From the NCBI GenBank assembly GCA_963697525.1, contig OY969087.1:3534001-3598000 (forward strand): 64,000 bases of DNA. Reading direction: 5' to 3'. The position numbers and the translations under genes were made by a program. This document shows positions 54,889 to 64,000 of this stretch, in pieces. Numbering within the stretch: the first letter of the stretch is position 1; every line of letters begins with the position of its first letter. The notes under the pieces were generated by a model that saw only the letters and a list, made by a program, of their open reading frames with translations, did not search any database and had not been told where the DNA came from. This DNA comes from Bradymonas sp963697525 (GTDB lineage Bacteria; Myxococcota_A; Bradymonadia; Bradymonadales; Bradymonadaceae).

Positions 54889-56378
54889 AGGTGCACGACG
54901 GAGCGGACATTACGCGCGACCACCCGATCGACTGCGACGTCGCCGTGGTGGGAAGCGGGCCGGCGGGCTCGGCGGTCGCGCGTCACCTGGCCGGCCAGGG
55001 GGCCGACGTCGTCGTGCTGGAAGCCGGCGCGCATGTGCGCCCGTCGCACTATCCGGCGGACGCCTTTTCGGCCATGGCGGCGCTGTATCGCGGGCTCGGC
55101 GCGACGATCACCCGCGGAAACCCGCCCATGCCTTACGTGCAGGGCAGGGCGGTGGGCGGCACCTCGGTCATCAACGGTGCGATCTCCTGGAGGCTTCCGC
55201 GCGATGTCTGGCAGCGCTGGTGCGAGGACGACCCGGCGTTGGCCGACGCGCTGGCCTGGGAGCGCCTCGAGGCGGTGATGGATCAGGTCGAGCAGGATCT
55301 GAGCATCGCGCCGACCGACCCCGCCATCAGCGGGCCCAACAACGATCTCATGGCCCGCGGGGCCGACGCCCTCGGCCTCGAGCACCGCCGAATTCGGCGA
55401 AACGTCTCCGGCTGCCAGGGGCTGGGCCGCTGCCTCGAGGGGTGCTCGGCCGGGCGCAAACTCAGCATGGACCGCTCGTACCTCGCCGAGGCCAGCGAGC
55501 GCGGCGCGCGGGTTTTCTCGTCGGTGACCGTCGACCGCATCGTGTGCCACCAGGGCAGGGCGGTGGGGGTCGAGGGGCTCGCCAGCGGCGGCGGACGGGT
55601 GCGGGTGAGCGCCGCCAAGGCGGTCGTCTTGGCCGCAAGCGCCGTGCATACGCCGGTGCTTCTGATGCGAAACGGCATCACGCACGGGCCGGTGGGCCGT
55701 CACTTCCAATGCCACCCCGGCGCGTCGGTGATGGGCCGCTTCGCCGAGCCCGTGCGCATGTGGACCGGCGCCACCCAGGGCCACGAGGTCATCGGGCTTC
55801 GCAAGGAGGGTATCAAATTCGAGGCGCTGGGCCTCGACGTCGCCCTGGCGGCCAGTCGCCTCAAGTCGGTGGGGAGCGCGCTGACCGAAGAGCTTGGCGA
55901 CCTCGACCACCGCGCCTGCTGGGGCGCCGCCATCAAGGCCGAGGCCCACGGCCGCGTGCGCCCCAGTGGTACCGGCGAGCGCGTCGACTTCTCGCTGACG
56001 CCCGCGGACATGGACAAGGTGCGCCGCGGCGTGGGCGTGCTCGGCCAGATGATGCTCGCCGCCGGCGCCGACTACGTCAGCCCCGGCGTATACGGATGGG
56101 CGGATAAGGTCGACGACCCCGACGAGATGGCCCGCTTCCAGACCGACGGCCCCCTCGACCCCAAAGCCTACACCATGGTCGCCACCCACATGTTCGGCAC
56201 CTGCCGCATGGGAAGCGACCCCAAGACGAGCGTCGTCGGCCCGGACTTTCGCCACCACCGCGTCGACGGGCTCTACGTCGCCGACTCCAGCGTGTTTCCC
56301 ACCAACACCGGGGTCAACCCCCAGACCTCCATCCTGACCATGGCCACCGTCTGCGCCCACAACGTTGCCGGGCGCTGA
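54885..56378 (+). CDS. GMC-family FAD oxidoreductase
   Basis: A 497-residue flavoprotein. VAVVGSGPAGSAVARHLAGQ at 16-35 and VLEAGAH near 45 bind FAD, and AVGGTSVINGAISWRLP near 88 is the GMC signature. MFGTCRMG near 437 and GLYVADSSVFPTNTGVNPQT near 462 carry the C-terminal catalytic HN-type region (here Asn in GVNPQT). No Sec or Tat signal is present. It oxidises an alcohol or sterol; the closest guess is a cholesterol-oxidase-like or glucose-methanol-choline enzyme. The GntR regulator upstream probably responds to its substrate. Confidence 0.9.
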   Translation: MKVHDGADITRDHPIDCDVAVVGSGPAGSAVARHLAGQGADVVVLEAGAHVRPSHYPADAFSAMAALYRGLGATITRGNPPMPYVQGRAVGGTSVINGAISWRLPRDVWQRWCEDDPALADALAWERLEAVMDQVEQDLSIAPTDPAISGPNNDLMARGADALGLEHRRIRRNVSGCQGLGRCLEGCSAGRKLSMDRSYLAEASERGARVFSSVTVDRIVCHQGRAVGVEGLASGGGRVRVSAAKAVVLAASAVHTPVLLMRNGITHGPVGRHFQCHPGASVMGRFAEPVRMWTGATQGHEVIGLRKEGIKFEALGLDVALAASRLKSVGSALTEELGDLDHRACWGAAIKAEAHGRVRPSGTGERVDFSLTPADMDKVRRGVGVLGQMMLAAGADYVSPGVYGWADKVDDPDEMARFQTDGPLDPKAYTMVATHMFGTCRMGSDPKTSVVGPDFRHHRVDGLYVADSSVFPTNTGVNPQTSILTMATVCAHNVAGR

Positions 56379-56437
56379 CCTCGTTGCTATCTTGAAGGCC
56401 GACGTGACCGGATTCTTCGATTGAGGAGTGTGGCAAG

Positions 56438-57019
56438 ATGGCGATATCCCCGGACATTGCAGGCAAGCCGCATTGGACGGTTCAGGACTACTTCGCGATG
56501 GACGACGAACGCCGTTGGGAAGTGATCGACGGAGACCTGCTCATGGTTCCAAGTCCGAATATCTTTCACCAACGTTCGATCTCGAAATTGGGAGCGTATT
56601 TGGCGATTCATGTCGGCGAACATGAGCTCGGCGAGGTGTTCGATGCGCCGTTCGACGTGGTGCTTTCCGAGGACACGGTGGTTCAGCCCGACTTGACGTT
56701 TGTACGCAGGGACCGCATTGCCGAGCTGTACGATGGCCACTGCATCACTGGAGCCCCCGATATGGTCGTCGAGGTGCTGTCGCCGGCGACAGAATCGCGC
56801 GACCGACACCGCAAGCGCGCGCTGTACGCCGAGGCGGGAATCCCGTGGCTGTTGTTCGTCGAGCCAAAGGCTCGATTTGTCGAGGTGCTGCACCTCGACG
56901 ACGAGGGCCACTATACCATCGTGCAGTCCATGGCCGACGACGATATCCTTCGCCTCGAATTATTTCCAGACCTGGCAATCGACCTCTCCAAAGTCTGGTT
57001 CAAACTTCCCCAAGACTAA
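56438..57019 (+). CDS. Uma2-family (DUF820) PD-(D/E)xK nuclease-like protein
   Basis: A 193-residue protein with the family order: WEVIDGDLLMVPSPNIFHQ near 28-46, VVQPDLTFV near 81 (PD motif) and DMVVEVLSPATESRDR near 108 (ExK-like with E in VEVLSP). The end has AGIPWLLFVEPKARFVEVL. The family's role is unknown; many copies occur in cyanobacteria and myxobacteria. It stands alone, 60 bases after the GMC gene. It follows a GAGG ribosome site. Confidence 0.82.
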   Translation: MAISPDIAGKPHWTVQDYFAMDDERRWEVIDGDLLMVPSPNIFHQRSISKLGAYLAIHVGEHELGEVFDAPFDVVLSEDTVVQPDLTFVRRDRIAELYDGHCITGAPDMVVEVLSPATESRDRHRKRALYAEAGIPWLLFVEPKARFVEVLHLDDEGHYTIVQSMADDDILRLELFPDLAIDLSKVWFKLPQD

Positions 57020-57067
57020 GTACGACCACGGAGACCTTTCGATCAGCGAGTGCACTTGTCGAGCAGC

Positions 57068-59122
<2,055 letters not shown>

Positions 59123-59150
59123 GACGGCGTCTCGACGGTGGCGAAAACCA

Positions 59151-59312
59151 TGATTCGTGTGTAAGAAGTCGGACCGAGCCTCGGCGAGTTGATTTTTTGC
59201 GGGCTCGAAGCCGACAACCGCAGGCGATGCAGCGCATCGTCGAGGATTGGCGGCGAAGAGGCCGTGAAAATCAGCCGCCGACGGCGACGGGAGATTTCTT
59301 ACACACGAATCA
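59151..59312. repeat. 162-nt palindromic (hairpin-forming) element
   Basis: TGATTCGTGTGTAAGAA (59151-59167) is repeated as its exact reverse complement at 59296-59312. Inside, TCGGCG (59181-59186) pairs with 59276-59281 and TGATTTT (59190-59196) with 59267-59273. The tip CGATGC-AGC-GCATCG (59225-59239) is a perfect hairpin lying exactly at the midpoint. The whole stretch is thus one imperfect palindrome. It fills most of the 372-base gap between the divergent pcrA and sulfatase-like genes. Could be a miniature transposon-like element. Confidence 0.85.
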
Positions 59313-59494
59313 ACCATGAATCCGGCCACCCCAAAAAGGCGGCCGCGGCGCGTTGCGTGCGTCGAAGAGTAAACGGGCTGACGGCGCCGGCGTCAACGTT
59401 CGAGTTGCTCGCAGGTGACGTCGACGCTGTCTCGGGGCGGTGATACAGTAGAGCCCGTCCGTGGCAGCAAGCTCGAAGAGACAGCATTCCGAAC

Positions 59495-61363
59495 GTGTTC
59501 AGCCGACGCCAGCTCGTGGGGGCCACCGCGCTGCTTTTCATCGTGGACGCGGCACGCCAGCTCATGCTGCTCCCGACGGAGTGGTCCGTCCACGACTCGA
59601 TCGTCAAGGCGTTGGCGGTCAACCTGACGATGCTGCTCGGGGACGTGGGGCTGATGGGGCTGGTCGCGCTCGCGGTGTGGCTCGCCGTGCGGGCGCATGC
59701 CTGGCTGGTCGCCCGCGTCGGTCGGCCTCGGTCGACCAGCGCGATCATCGCCGCGGCGTGGGCGCTGCCGCTCGCCATCTATTTCAGCGCCGGACGTGGC
59801 CTGGCGCGGCTGATTCCGCGCTGGGCGAGCCTGGCGCTCCTCGAACTCCTCATCGCGGCGGGGCTGAGCGTGGGCGCCTGGCTGCTCGTACAGGTCATCG
59901 GCTGGATCGACGCGCGCTCGGGCATCAAGCGCCAGCTCGCCACCCTCGGCCTCGTGGCGGCCTCGGTGGGGTTGCTGGTCGGCGATCGCTACGTCCTTTG
60001 GGGATTGTACCCGCCGTTTCACCTGGTCGTGGCCGCGGGGGCGGCGCTTGTCGCCCTGGTCGCTTTTCGTGAGCCCCAAGCGCCGGCCGGCGCCGAGCGA
60101 ATACGGGCGTTGGCCGCGGGGGCGATGGTGGTCGTCGCTCTCGGGTCTTTGGCGGTGGGACGGGCGCACTATCCGCTGATCTTTACCCGCGCGCTGCTCA
60201 CCGGCACCGGTAGCCGGCATTCGGCGCGGTTGCTGGGCTGGCTGGAGGAGTTGGGGGCGACGCCGGTGCGCGCCGAAGCGCGGCGCGCGCCTGGACACAA
60301 CGACTCGTCCGGGCTGCAGCCGGGCGCGGTCGCCCCGAACGTGATCGTGGTGTCGGTCGACGGGGTACGCGCCTCCTCGACGGGATTTCTGGGCCACGGA
60401 CACGACACAACGCCATTTTTGGACAAGTTCGCGGCGCAGTCGCTGTTGTTTCGGCGTGCTTACTCACCGGCGACGAACACCGCCGATACATTGCTTCGCG
60501 TGCTCACCCACGGGACCATTGGCCAACTCCAGGGCGACGATGTCGACCACCCGGAGCAGTCCTGTCGTCGATTCAAGCATCCCACGGTCCTCCCGCAGAT
60601 CTTCAACAAGGGAGGCTATCGCAGCGTCTGCGCGGTCACCTATGCGCGTGCCCAACTCGCCTGCGTGGCGCGGCTGTGCAATGTCGGCGTGGACTCGCTG
60701 GCGCGTCGGCGCGTCTTCGACCTGGTGCTCGAGCAGATTCGCTCGGCGAACAAGCCGGTGTTTGGCTTCATGCATCTGCTCGAGACCCATTTTACCTACA
60801 CGGGCTTCGACCACAGTATCGTCGCACAGACCCCGGGCTGGAGCCGCTACGAGCGCTCCATCCGCGGCATGGATCGGGCCGTGGGCGAGTTCGTGCGCAA
60901 GGTCGAGCAGGTCAGCGACCGCCCGGTGATCTGGGTCTTCGTCGCCGACCACGGCGAGTCCTTTGGCGAGCACGGCTATCATCACCACAACTCGTCGCTC
61001 TTCGAGCAGCAGGTGCACGTGCCCCTGCTCATCCACGGGCCGGGCATCACTCCGGGACAGGTCCGCCAACCGGTGAGCACCGAGTGGATCTTCGATACGC
61101 TGCTTCCCCTGGCCGGACGGGCGCCCGCCGGACCGACGCTGCCGCTTCGCCCGGGGGCGTCGACGCCGCCGGTATTCTTGCACAACGCGCGCTGGTACGG
61201 GGTGGTGCGCGGGCGGTTCAAATACTTCGAGGATCGCTCGACAGGGGCGCGCTGGCTGTTTGATCTCGCCGCCGACCCCGGCGAGGCGCACAACCTGGTG
61301 GGCGAGCAGGCGGAGCGCGCCGCGCGGCTGGAGCGCCTCGTGCGCCACCACCGCTTCGACTGA
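59495..61363 (+). CDS. Sulfatase-fold membrane enzyme (LTA synthase/phosphoethanolamine transferase-like)
   Basis: A 622-residue protein. The N-terminal 220 residues hold about five membrane helices. The catalytic domain starts with NVIVVSVDGVRASSTGFLG near 285 (metal-binding Asp). YSPATNTADTLLRVLTHG near 328 contains the candidate Thr/Ser nucleophile, and the CxPxR motif of true sulfatases is absent. VFVADHGESFGEHGYHHHN near 487 carries the other metal ligands. It likely moves or removes a phosphate-type headgroup at the outer face. Start is GTG 59495, with a weak ribosome site. Confidence 0.78.
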   Translation: MFSRRQLVGATALLFIVDAARQLMLLPTEWSVHDSIVKALAVNLTMLLGDVGLMGLVALAVWLAVRAHAWLVARVGRPRSTSAIIAAAWALPLAIYFSAGRGLARLIPRWASLALLELLIAAGLSVGAWLLVQVIGWIDARSGIKRQLATLGLVAASVGLLVGDRYVLWGLYPPFHLVVAAGAALVALVAFREPQAPAGAERIRALAAGAMVVVALGSLAVGRAHYPLIFTRALLTGTGSRHSARLLGWLEELGATPVRAEARRAPGHNDSSGLQPGAVAPNVIVVSVDGVRASSTGFLGHGHDTTPFLDKFAAQSLLFRRAYSPATNTADTLLRVLTHGTIGQLQGDDVDHPEQSCRRFKHPTVLPQIFNKGGYRSVCAVTYARAQLACVARLCNVGVDSLARRRVFDLVLEQIRSANKPVFGFMHLLETHFTYTGFDHSIVAQTPGWSRYERSIRGMDRAVGEFVRKVEQVSDRPVIWVFVADHGESFGEHGYHHHNSSLFEQQVHVPLLIHGPGITPGQVRQPVSTEWIFDTLLPLAGRAPAGPTLPLRPGASTPPVFLHNARWYGVVRGRFKYFEDRSTGARWLFDLAADPGEAHNLVGEQAERAARLERLVRHHRFD

Positions 61364-61493
61364 GCGGGCCGAAGGTGGCCCTTTGTTTGTTGAGATCGCT
61401 CACACGATCTACTAGTGATGTATTATCGTTTTGGGATCTATCGAGAAGAAGGGGTTTCGGCCCCGCCAAGCTTGCACACGGAGTAGCGGTAAG

Positions 61494-63482
61494 ATGTGGA
61501 GAGGTAGACTGACGTATTCGTTGTTATTGCTCATCGCCGCGTGCACGCTGGTGGTGTCTGGTTGTGCGGCCGACTCGGCCACGGGCAAGGACGGCTCGTG
61601 CGTGCTCAACAGTGACTGTGCCACCGGCGAGATCTGTGCCTCCGACCAGACCTGCGTGCCGGTCAGCGGCGACACCTGCGAGCACGATTCGGATTGTACG
61701 AACGTGCCCCAGCCCAACTGCATTGGCGATCAATTGACTACCTACGGTGGCATCTGTTCAGCGACCAGCGAGGTGCCCACCTGCGATTACGTCGCCGTCG
61801 ACTCCCAGACCTGCAACGCCGGCTGCTCCAACGGGGCGTGCAACCCGGACCTGTGCAAGGACGTGGTCTGCGATACGCCGCCGGATGCGATCTGTCAGGA
61901 CGCCACGACGCTGAAGACCTACGAGTCCAACGGCACCTGCGCGCAGGGGGATTGCTCGTACACCTCCAGCGAGCAGAGCTGCGTGTATGGCTGCATGGAC
62001 GGCGCCTGTAACCAGGGCCCCTGCGACCAGCAGGCCTGCAACACCCCGCCGGCGCCCGACTGCGACGGCAACACCGGCCGGGTCTACGCCGACAGCGGCC
62101 AGTGCGTCGAGGACAACGGCAGCGCGACTTGCCAGTACGACGTGACGTTCAACGACTGCGACTACGTCGCCGGCACCTGCGACGCGAGCACGGGCACCTG
62201 CTCGGGCGGCGTCACCGAGGTGGGCGGGGCGGTCATCGACGAGATCATGGTCAACCCCGACGGCCTGTCCGACTACGACAGCGAGTGGTTCGAGGTAGTC
62301 AACACCAGCGGGGCGGACATCGACCTGACCGGCTGGAAGATCCAGAGCGGCTCGGCCAGCGGCACCGACGAGGAGCACGCGCTGACCAGCCCGCCGGCGT
62401 TCCCCGACGGGGCGCGGCTGGTCTTTGCCAACGGCTCCGACCCCGCCGGCGACGGCTCGGTGACCCCGGACTACGTCTACAGCGACATTTCGCTGACCAA
62501 CACCTCCGATTGGATCAAGCTGGTCAACGCCAACGGCGACACCGTCGACTACGTCTTCTGGGAGGCCGGCTCGGTGATCGCCGGCAAGTCGCGCAAGCTC
62601 GACCCCAGCGCGCCGATGACGGCGGAGGGCAACAACGATTTTGCCAACTGGTGCCCCGAGCTCGACACCCAATACGGCACGGCCGGCAACTACGGCACCA
62701 TCGGCGACGCCAACACCGCCTGCAACGCCGATCCTTGCTCGGGCTTTAGCTGCGTCAAGCCCGCCGACTTCTGCAATAGCGCCGGTAACGCCGTGCAATA
62801 CACCGCCGACACGGCCACCTGTCAGGTGTCGCGGTTCCACAACCCGTACTGTGATTTCCAGCCCACCGAGGTCCAGTGTACCGACAGCGAGTACTGCCTG
62901 AGCGGTGTCTGCCAGGCGATCAACGGCACGCTCCCCAGCCCCGGCGACGTGATCTTCACCGAGTTCATGGGCGACCCCGACAAGACCAACGACACCGACG
63001 GGGAGTACATCGAGCTGTACAACACCACCGACCAGGACCTGACCCTGTTCACGCTGACGGTCAAGGACAACGAGACCGGCTCGAAGGCCAACAGCTTCGT
63101 CATCGAGGACCCCAACGCGACCATCGCCGCTCATAGCTACGCGGTGCTGGTGGCCAACACTGACAGCACCGCCAACGGCGGCATCTCCGGGGGCTATGCG
63201 TTGGCCGACAGCCCGCTCAAGAATAGCCCCGGCGCCTCCGGCCTGGTCATCAGCCTGGTGCGCCGCGACGGCACGGTCATCGACGACGCCTACTACGGCA
63301 CGCCGGCCACGGGCGCGTCTCAGCAACTGAGCCTTGACGCCTACACTGGCAGCGCTACAAACATCGCGCAGGCCAACGACGACGCCACCCACTTCTGTGC
63401 GGCGACGTTGGCGTCGACCGGGTATACCTCCGGCGACCTGGGAAGCCCGGGCGCGGACAACGAGACCTGCCCGGCCCCGTAG
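61494..63482 (+). CDS. Cys-rich lipoprotein with two lamin-tail domains
   Basis: A 662-residue precursor with lipobox VVSGC (Cys24). Residues 34-240 are Cys-rich (over 20 Cys, CNAGCSNGACNPDLC-type), likely disulfide-bonded. Lamin-tail domains follow at about 245-395 (GGAVIDEIMVNPDG, WFEVVNTSGADIDLTGWK) and about 480-640 (VIFTEFMGDPDKTNDTDGEYIELYN), separated by another Cys-rich insert. LTD modules in bacteria usually occur on secreted proteins and may bind DNA or the cell surface. ATG 61494 has GGAG about 10 bases before. Confidence 0.83.
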   Translation: MWRGRLTYSLLLLIAACTLVVSGCAADSATGKDGSCVLNSDCATGEICASDQTCVPVSGDTCEHDSDCTNVPQPNCIGDQLTTYGGICSATSEVPTCDYVAVDSQTCNAGCSNGACNPDLCKDVVCDTPPDAICQDATTLKTYESNGTCAQGDCSYTSSEQSCVYGCMDGACNQGPCDQQACNTPPAPDCDGNTGRVYADSGQCVEDNGSATCQYDVTFNDCDYVAGTCDASTGTCSGGVTEVGGAVIDEIMVNPDGLSDYDSEWFEVVNTSGADIDLTGWKIQSGSASGTDEEHALTSPPAFPDGARLVFANGSDPAGDGSVTPDYVYSDISLTNTSDWIKLVNANGDTVDYVFWEAGSVIAGKSRKLDPSAPMTAEGNNDFANWCPELDTQYGTAGNYGTIGDANTACNADPCSGFSCVKPADFCNSAGNAVQYTADTATCQVSRFHNPYCDFQPTEVQCTDSEYCLSGVCQAINGTLPSPGDVIFTEFMGDPDKTNDTDGEYIELYNTTDQDLTLFTLTVKDNETGSKANSFVIEDPNATIAAHSYAVLVANTDSTANGGISGGYALADSPLKNSPGASGLVISLVRRDGTVIDDAYYGTPATGASQQLSLDAYTGSATNIAQANDDATHFCAATLASTGYTSGDLGSPGADNETCPAP

Positions 63483-63516
63483 GCGAGGCGGCCTGATTAG
63501 GATCTGGAAGCTTCAA

Positions 63517-63548
63517 GATGCCTCGGTCGTTTCAGATCGAGGCATCTG
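63517..63548. terminator. Hairpin between the lamin-tail gene and mnmG
   Basis: AGATGCCTCG (63517-63526) pairs perfectly with CGAGGCATCT (63539-63548) over a 12-base loop. No T run follows, so stopping the transcript is uncertain; it lies 24 bases before the mnmG start and could also affect translation. Confidence 0.6.
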
Positions 63549-63571
63549 TGCATCTACCGAGAGACACCACC

Positions 63572-64000
63572 ATGCTCACCCATCCCAAAAAATACGACGC
63601 CATCGTCATCGGCGGCGGCCACGCCGGCTCCGAGGCGGCCAGCGCCATGGCCCGCATGGGCCTGCACACGCTTCTGTTGACGATGAACATCGACACCATC
63701 GGCCACATGAGCTGCAACCCGGCCATCGGCGGGGTCGCCAAGGGCCACCTGGCCAAGGAGATCGACGCGCTGGGCGGGGTCATGGGCAAGATCGCCGACG
63801 CGGCGGCCATCCAGTACAAGCGCCTCAACACCAGCAAAGGCCCGGCGGTGCGCTCGAGCCGCGCGCAATGCGACATGCGCGTGTACCGCGCGGCCATGCA
63901 GCAGGAGTTGATGAATACGCCCAACCTCGACATCAAGCAGGGCCGCGTCGAGGATATGAAGATCGTCGAGAGAGACGGCGAACTTCGGGTCGTGGGAGTC
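63572..64000 (+). CDS. mnmG: tRNA uridine-5-carboxymethylaminomethyl modification protein MnmG, N-terminal part
   Basis: The gene runs off the right edge with 143 codons present. AIVIGGGHAGSEAASAMAR at 10-28 is the FAD-binding fold; CNPAIGGVAKGHLAKEIDAL near 48-67 and NTSKGPAVRSSRAQCDM near 89-105 are MnmG signatures. With MnmE it adds carboxymethylaminomethyl to U34 of certain tRNAs. ATG 63572 has GAGAG about 8 bases before. Confidence 0.93.
   Translation, partial: MLTHPKKYDAIVIGGGHAGSEAASAMARMGLHTLLLTMNIDTIGHMSCNPAIGGVAKGHLAKEIDALGGVMGKIADAAAIQYKRLNTSKGPAVRSSRAQCDMRVYRAAMQQELMNTPNLDIKQGRVEDMKIVERDGELRVVGV

Noticed and set aside
59123..59329. N-terminal 69 residues of the pcrA frame
   Set aside because: Helicase homology begins at MMNLNLGMLNPQQ; the extension translates the palindromic element.

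Overview
The window looks like an ordinary chromosomal stretch of a GC-rich Gram-negative bacterium of the old Deltaproteobacteria. Myxococcota or Bradymonadia-like predatory or marine lineages are the best guess. The inference rests on the style of the genes: many lipoproteins with Asp/Ala/Gly-rich linkers, an AgmX/PglI-type C-terminal domain, RCC1 and Ig-like repeat lipoproteins, lamin-tail lipoproteins, tandem PilZ domains and a fused MFS-spermidine synthase. I could not check the taxonomy. No tRNA, rRNA, CRISPR array, prophage or transposase was seen.

Left part (1-16 kb): the start of mpl (murein peptide recycling), a PilZ protein, a G-rich 9-bp tandem repeat, a fused membrane/spermidine-synthase protein, a GH18 lipoprotein, an alpha/beta hydrolase, an oligoendopeptidase F-type peptidase, a ferredoxin-NADP reductase-like flavoprotein, a PDZ-like lipoprotein, a small membrane/PPIase cluster, a nitroreductase and alanine dehydrogenase. 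Next (16-25.6 kb) come an ECF sigma factor with its zinc anti-sigma factor, a frameshifted lipid-kinase-like gene, and a compact operon of glutamate dehydrogenase with the two hydantoinase/oxoprolinase subunits. That operon could turn 5-oxoproline into glutamate and then 2-oxoglutarate.

Middle (25.6-46.3 kb): an AgmX-type lipoprotein, an RlmD-like rRNA methyltransferase, a GT39-type glycosyltransferase, citrate synthase with a promoter-embedded inverted repeat, a 1165-residue Ig-like/RCC1 lipoprotein, an acyl-CoA carboxylase beta subunit, and galT-glgA. The most unusual locus follows at 41.1-45.5 kb. Four consecutive genes encode exported or membrane-anchored, glutamine-rich proteins that share one diverged helical core (W-motif, LDxxKPL-like motif and recurring GGGP linkers), with hairpins between them. 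A divergent gene for a coiled-coil/winged-helix-like protein lies next to them. I know of no named family for this core and consider it the best candidate for an undescribed system.

Right part (46-64 kb): a zinc-ribbon/GYF-like/TM protein ending in a Fam20C/HipA-like atypical kinase domain, a vWA plus DUF4159 pair, a GntR regulator with two near-identical palindromic operators driving a membrane protein and a GMC oxidoreductase (all ATGA-coupled), a Uma2-type nuclease, a PcrA/UvrD helicase, a 162-nt palindromic element, a sulfatase-fold membrane enzyme, a lamin-tail lipoprotein and the start of mnmG. Starts were often moved inward from the longest open frame, using Shine-Dalgarno sequences, signal peptides and neighbour overlaps.
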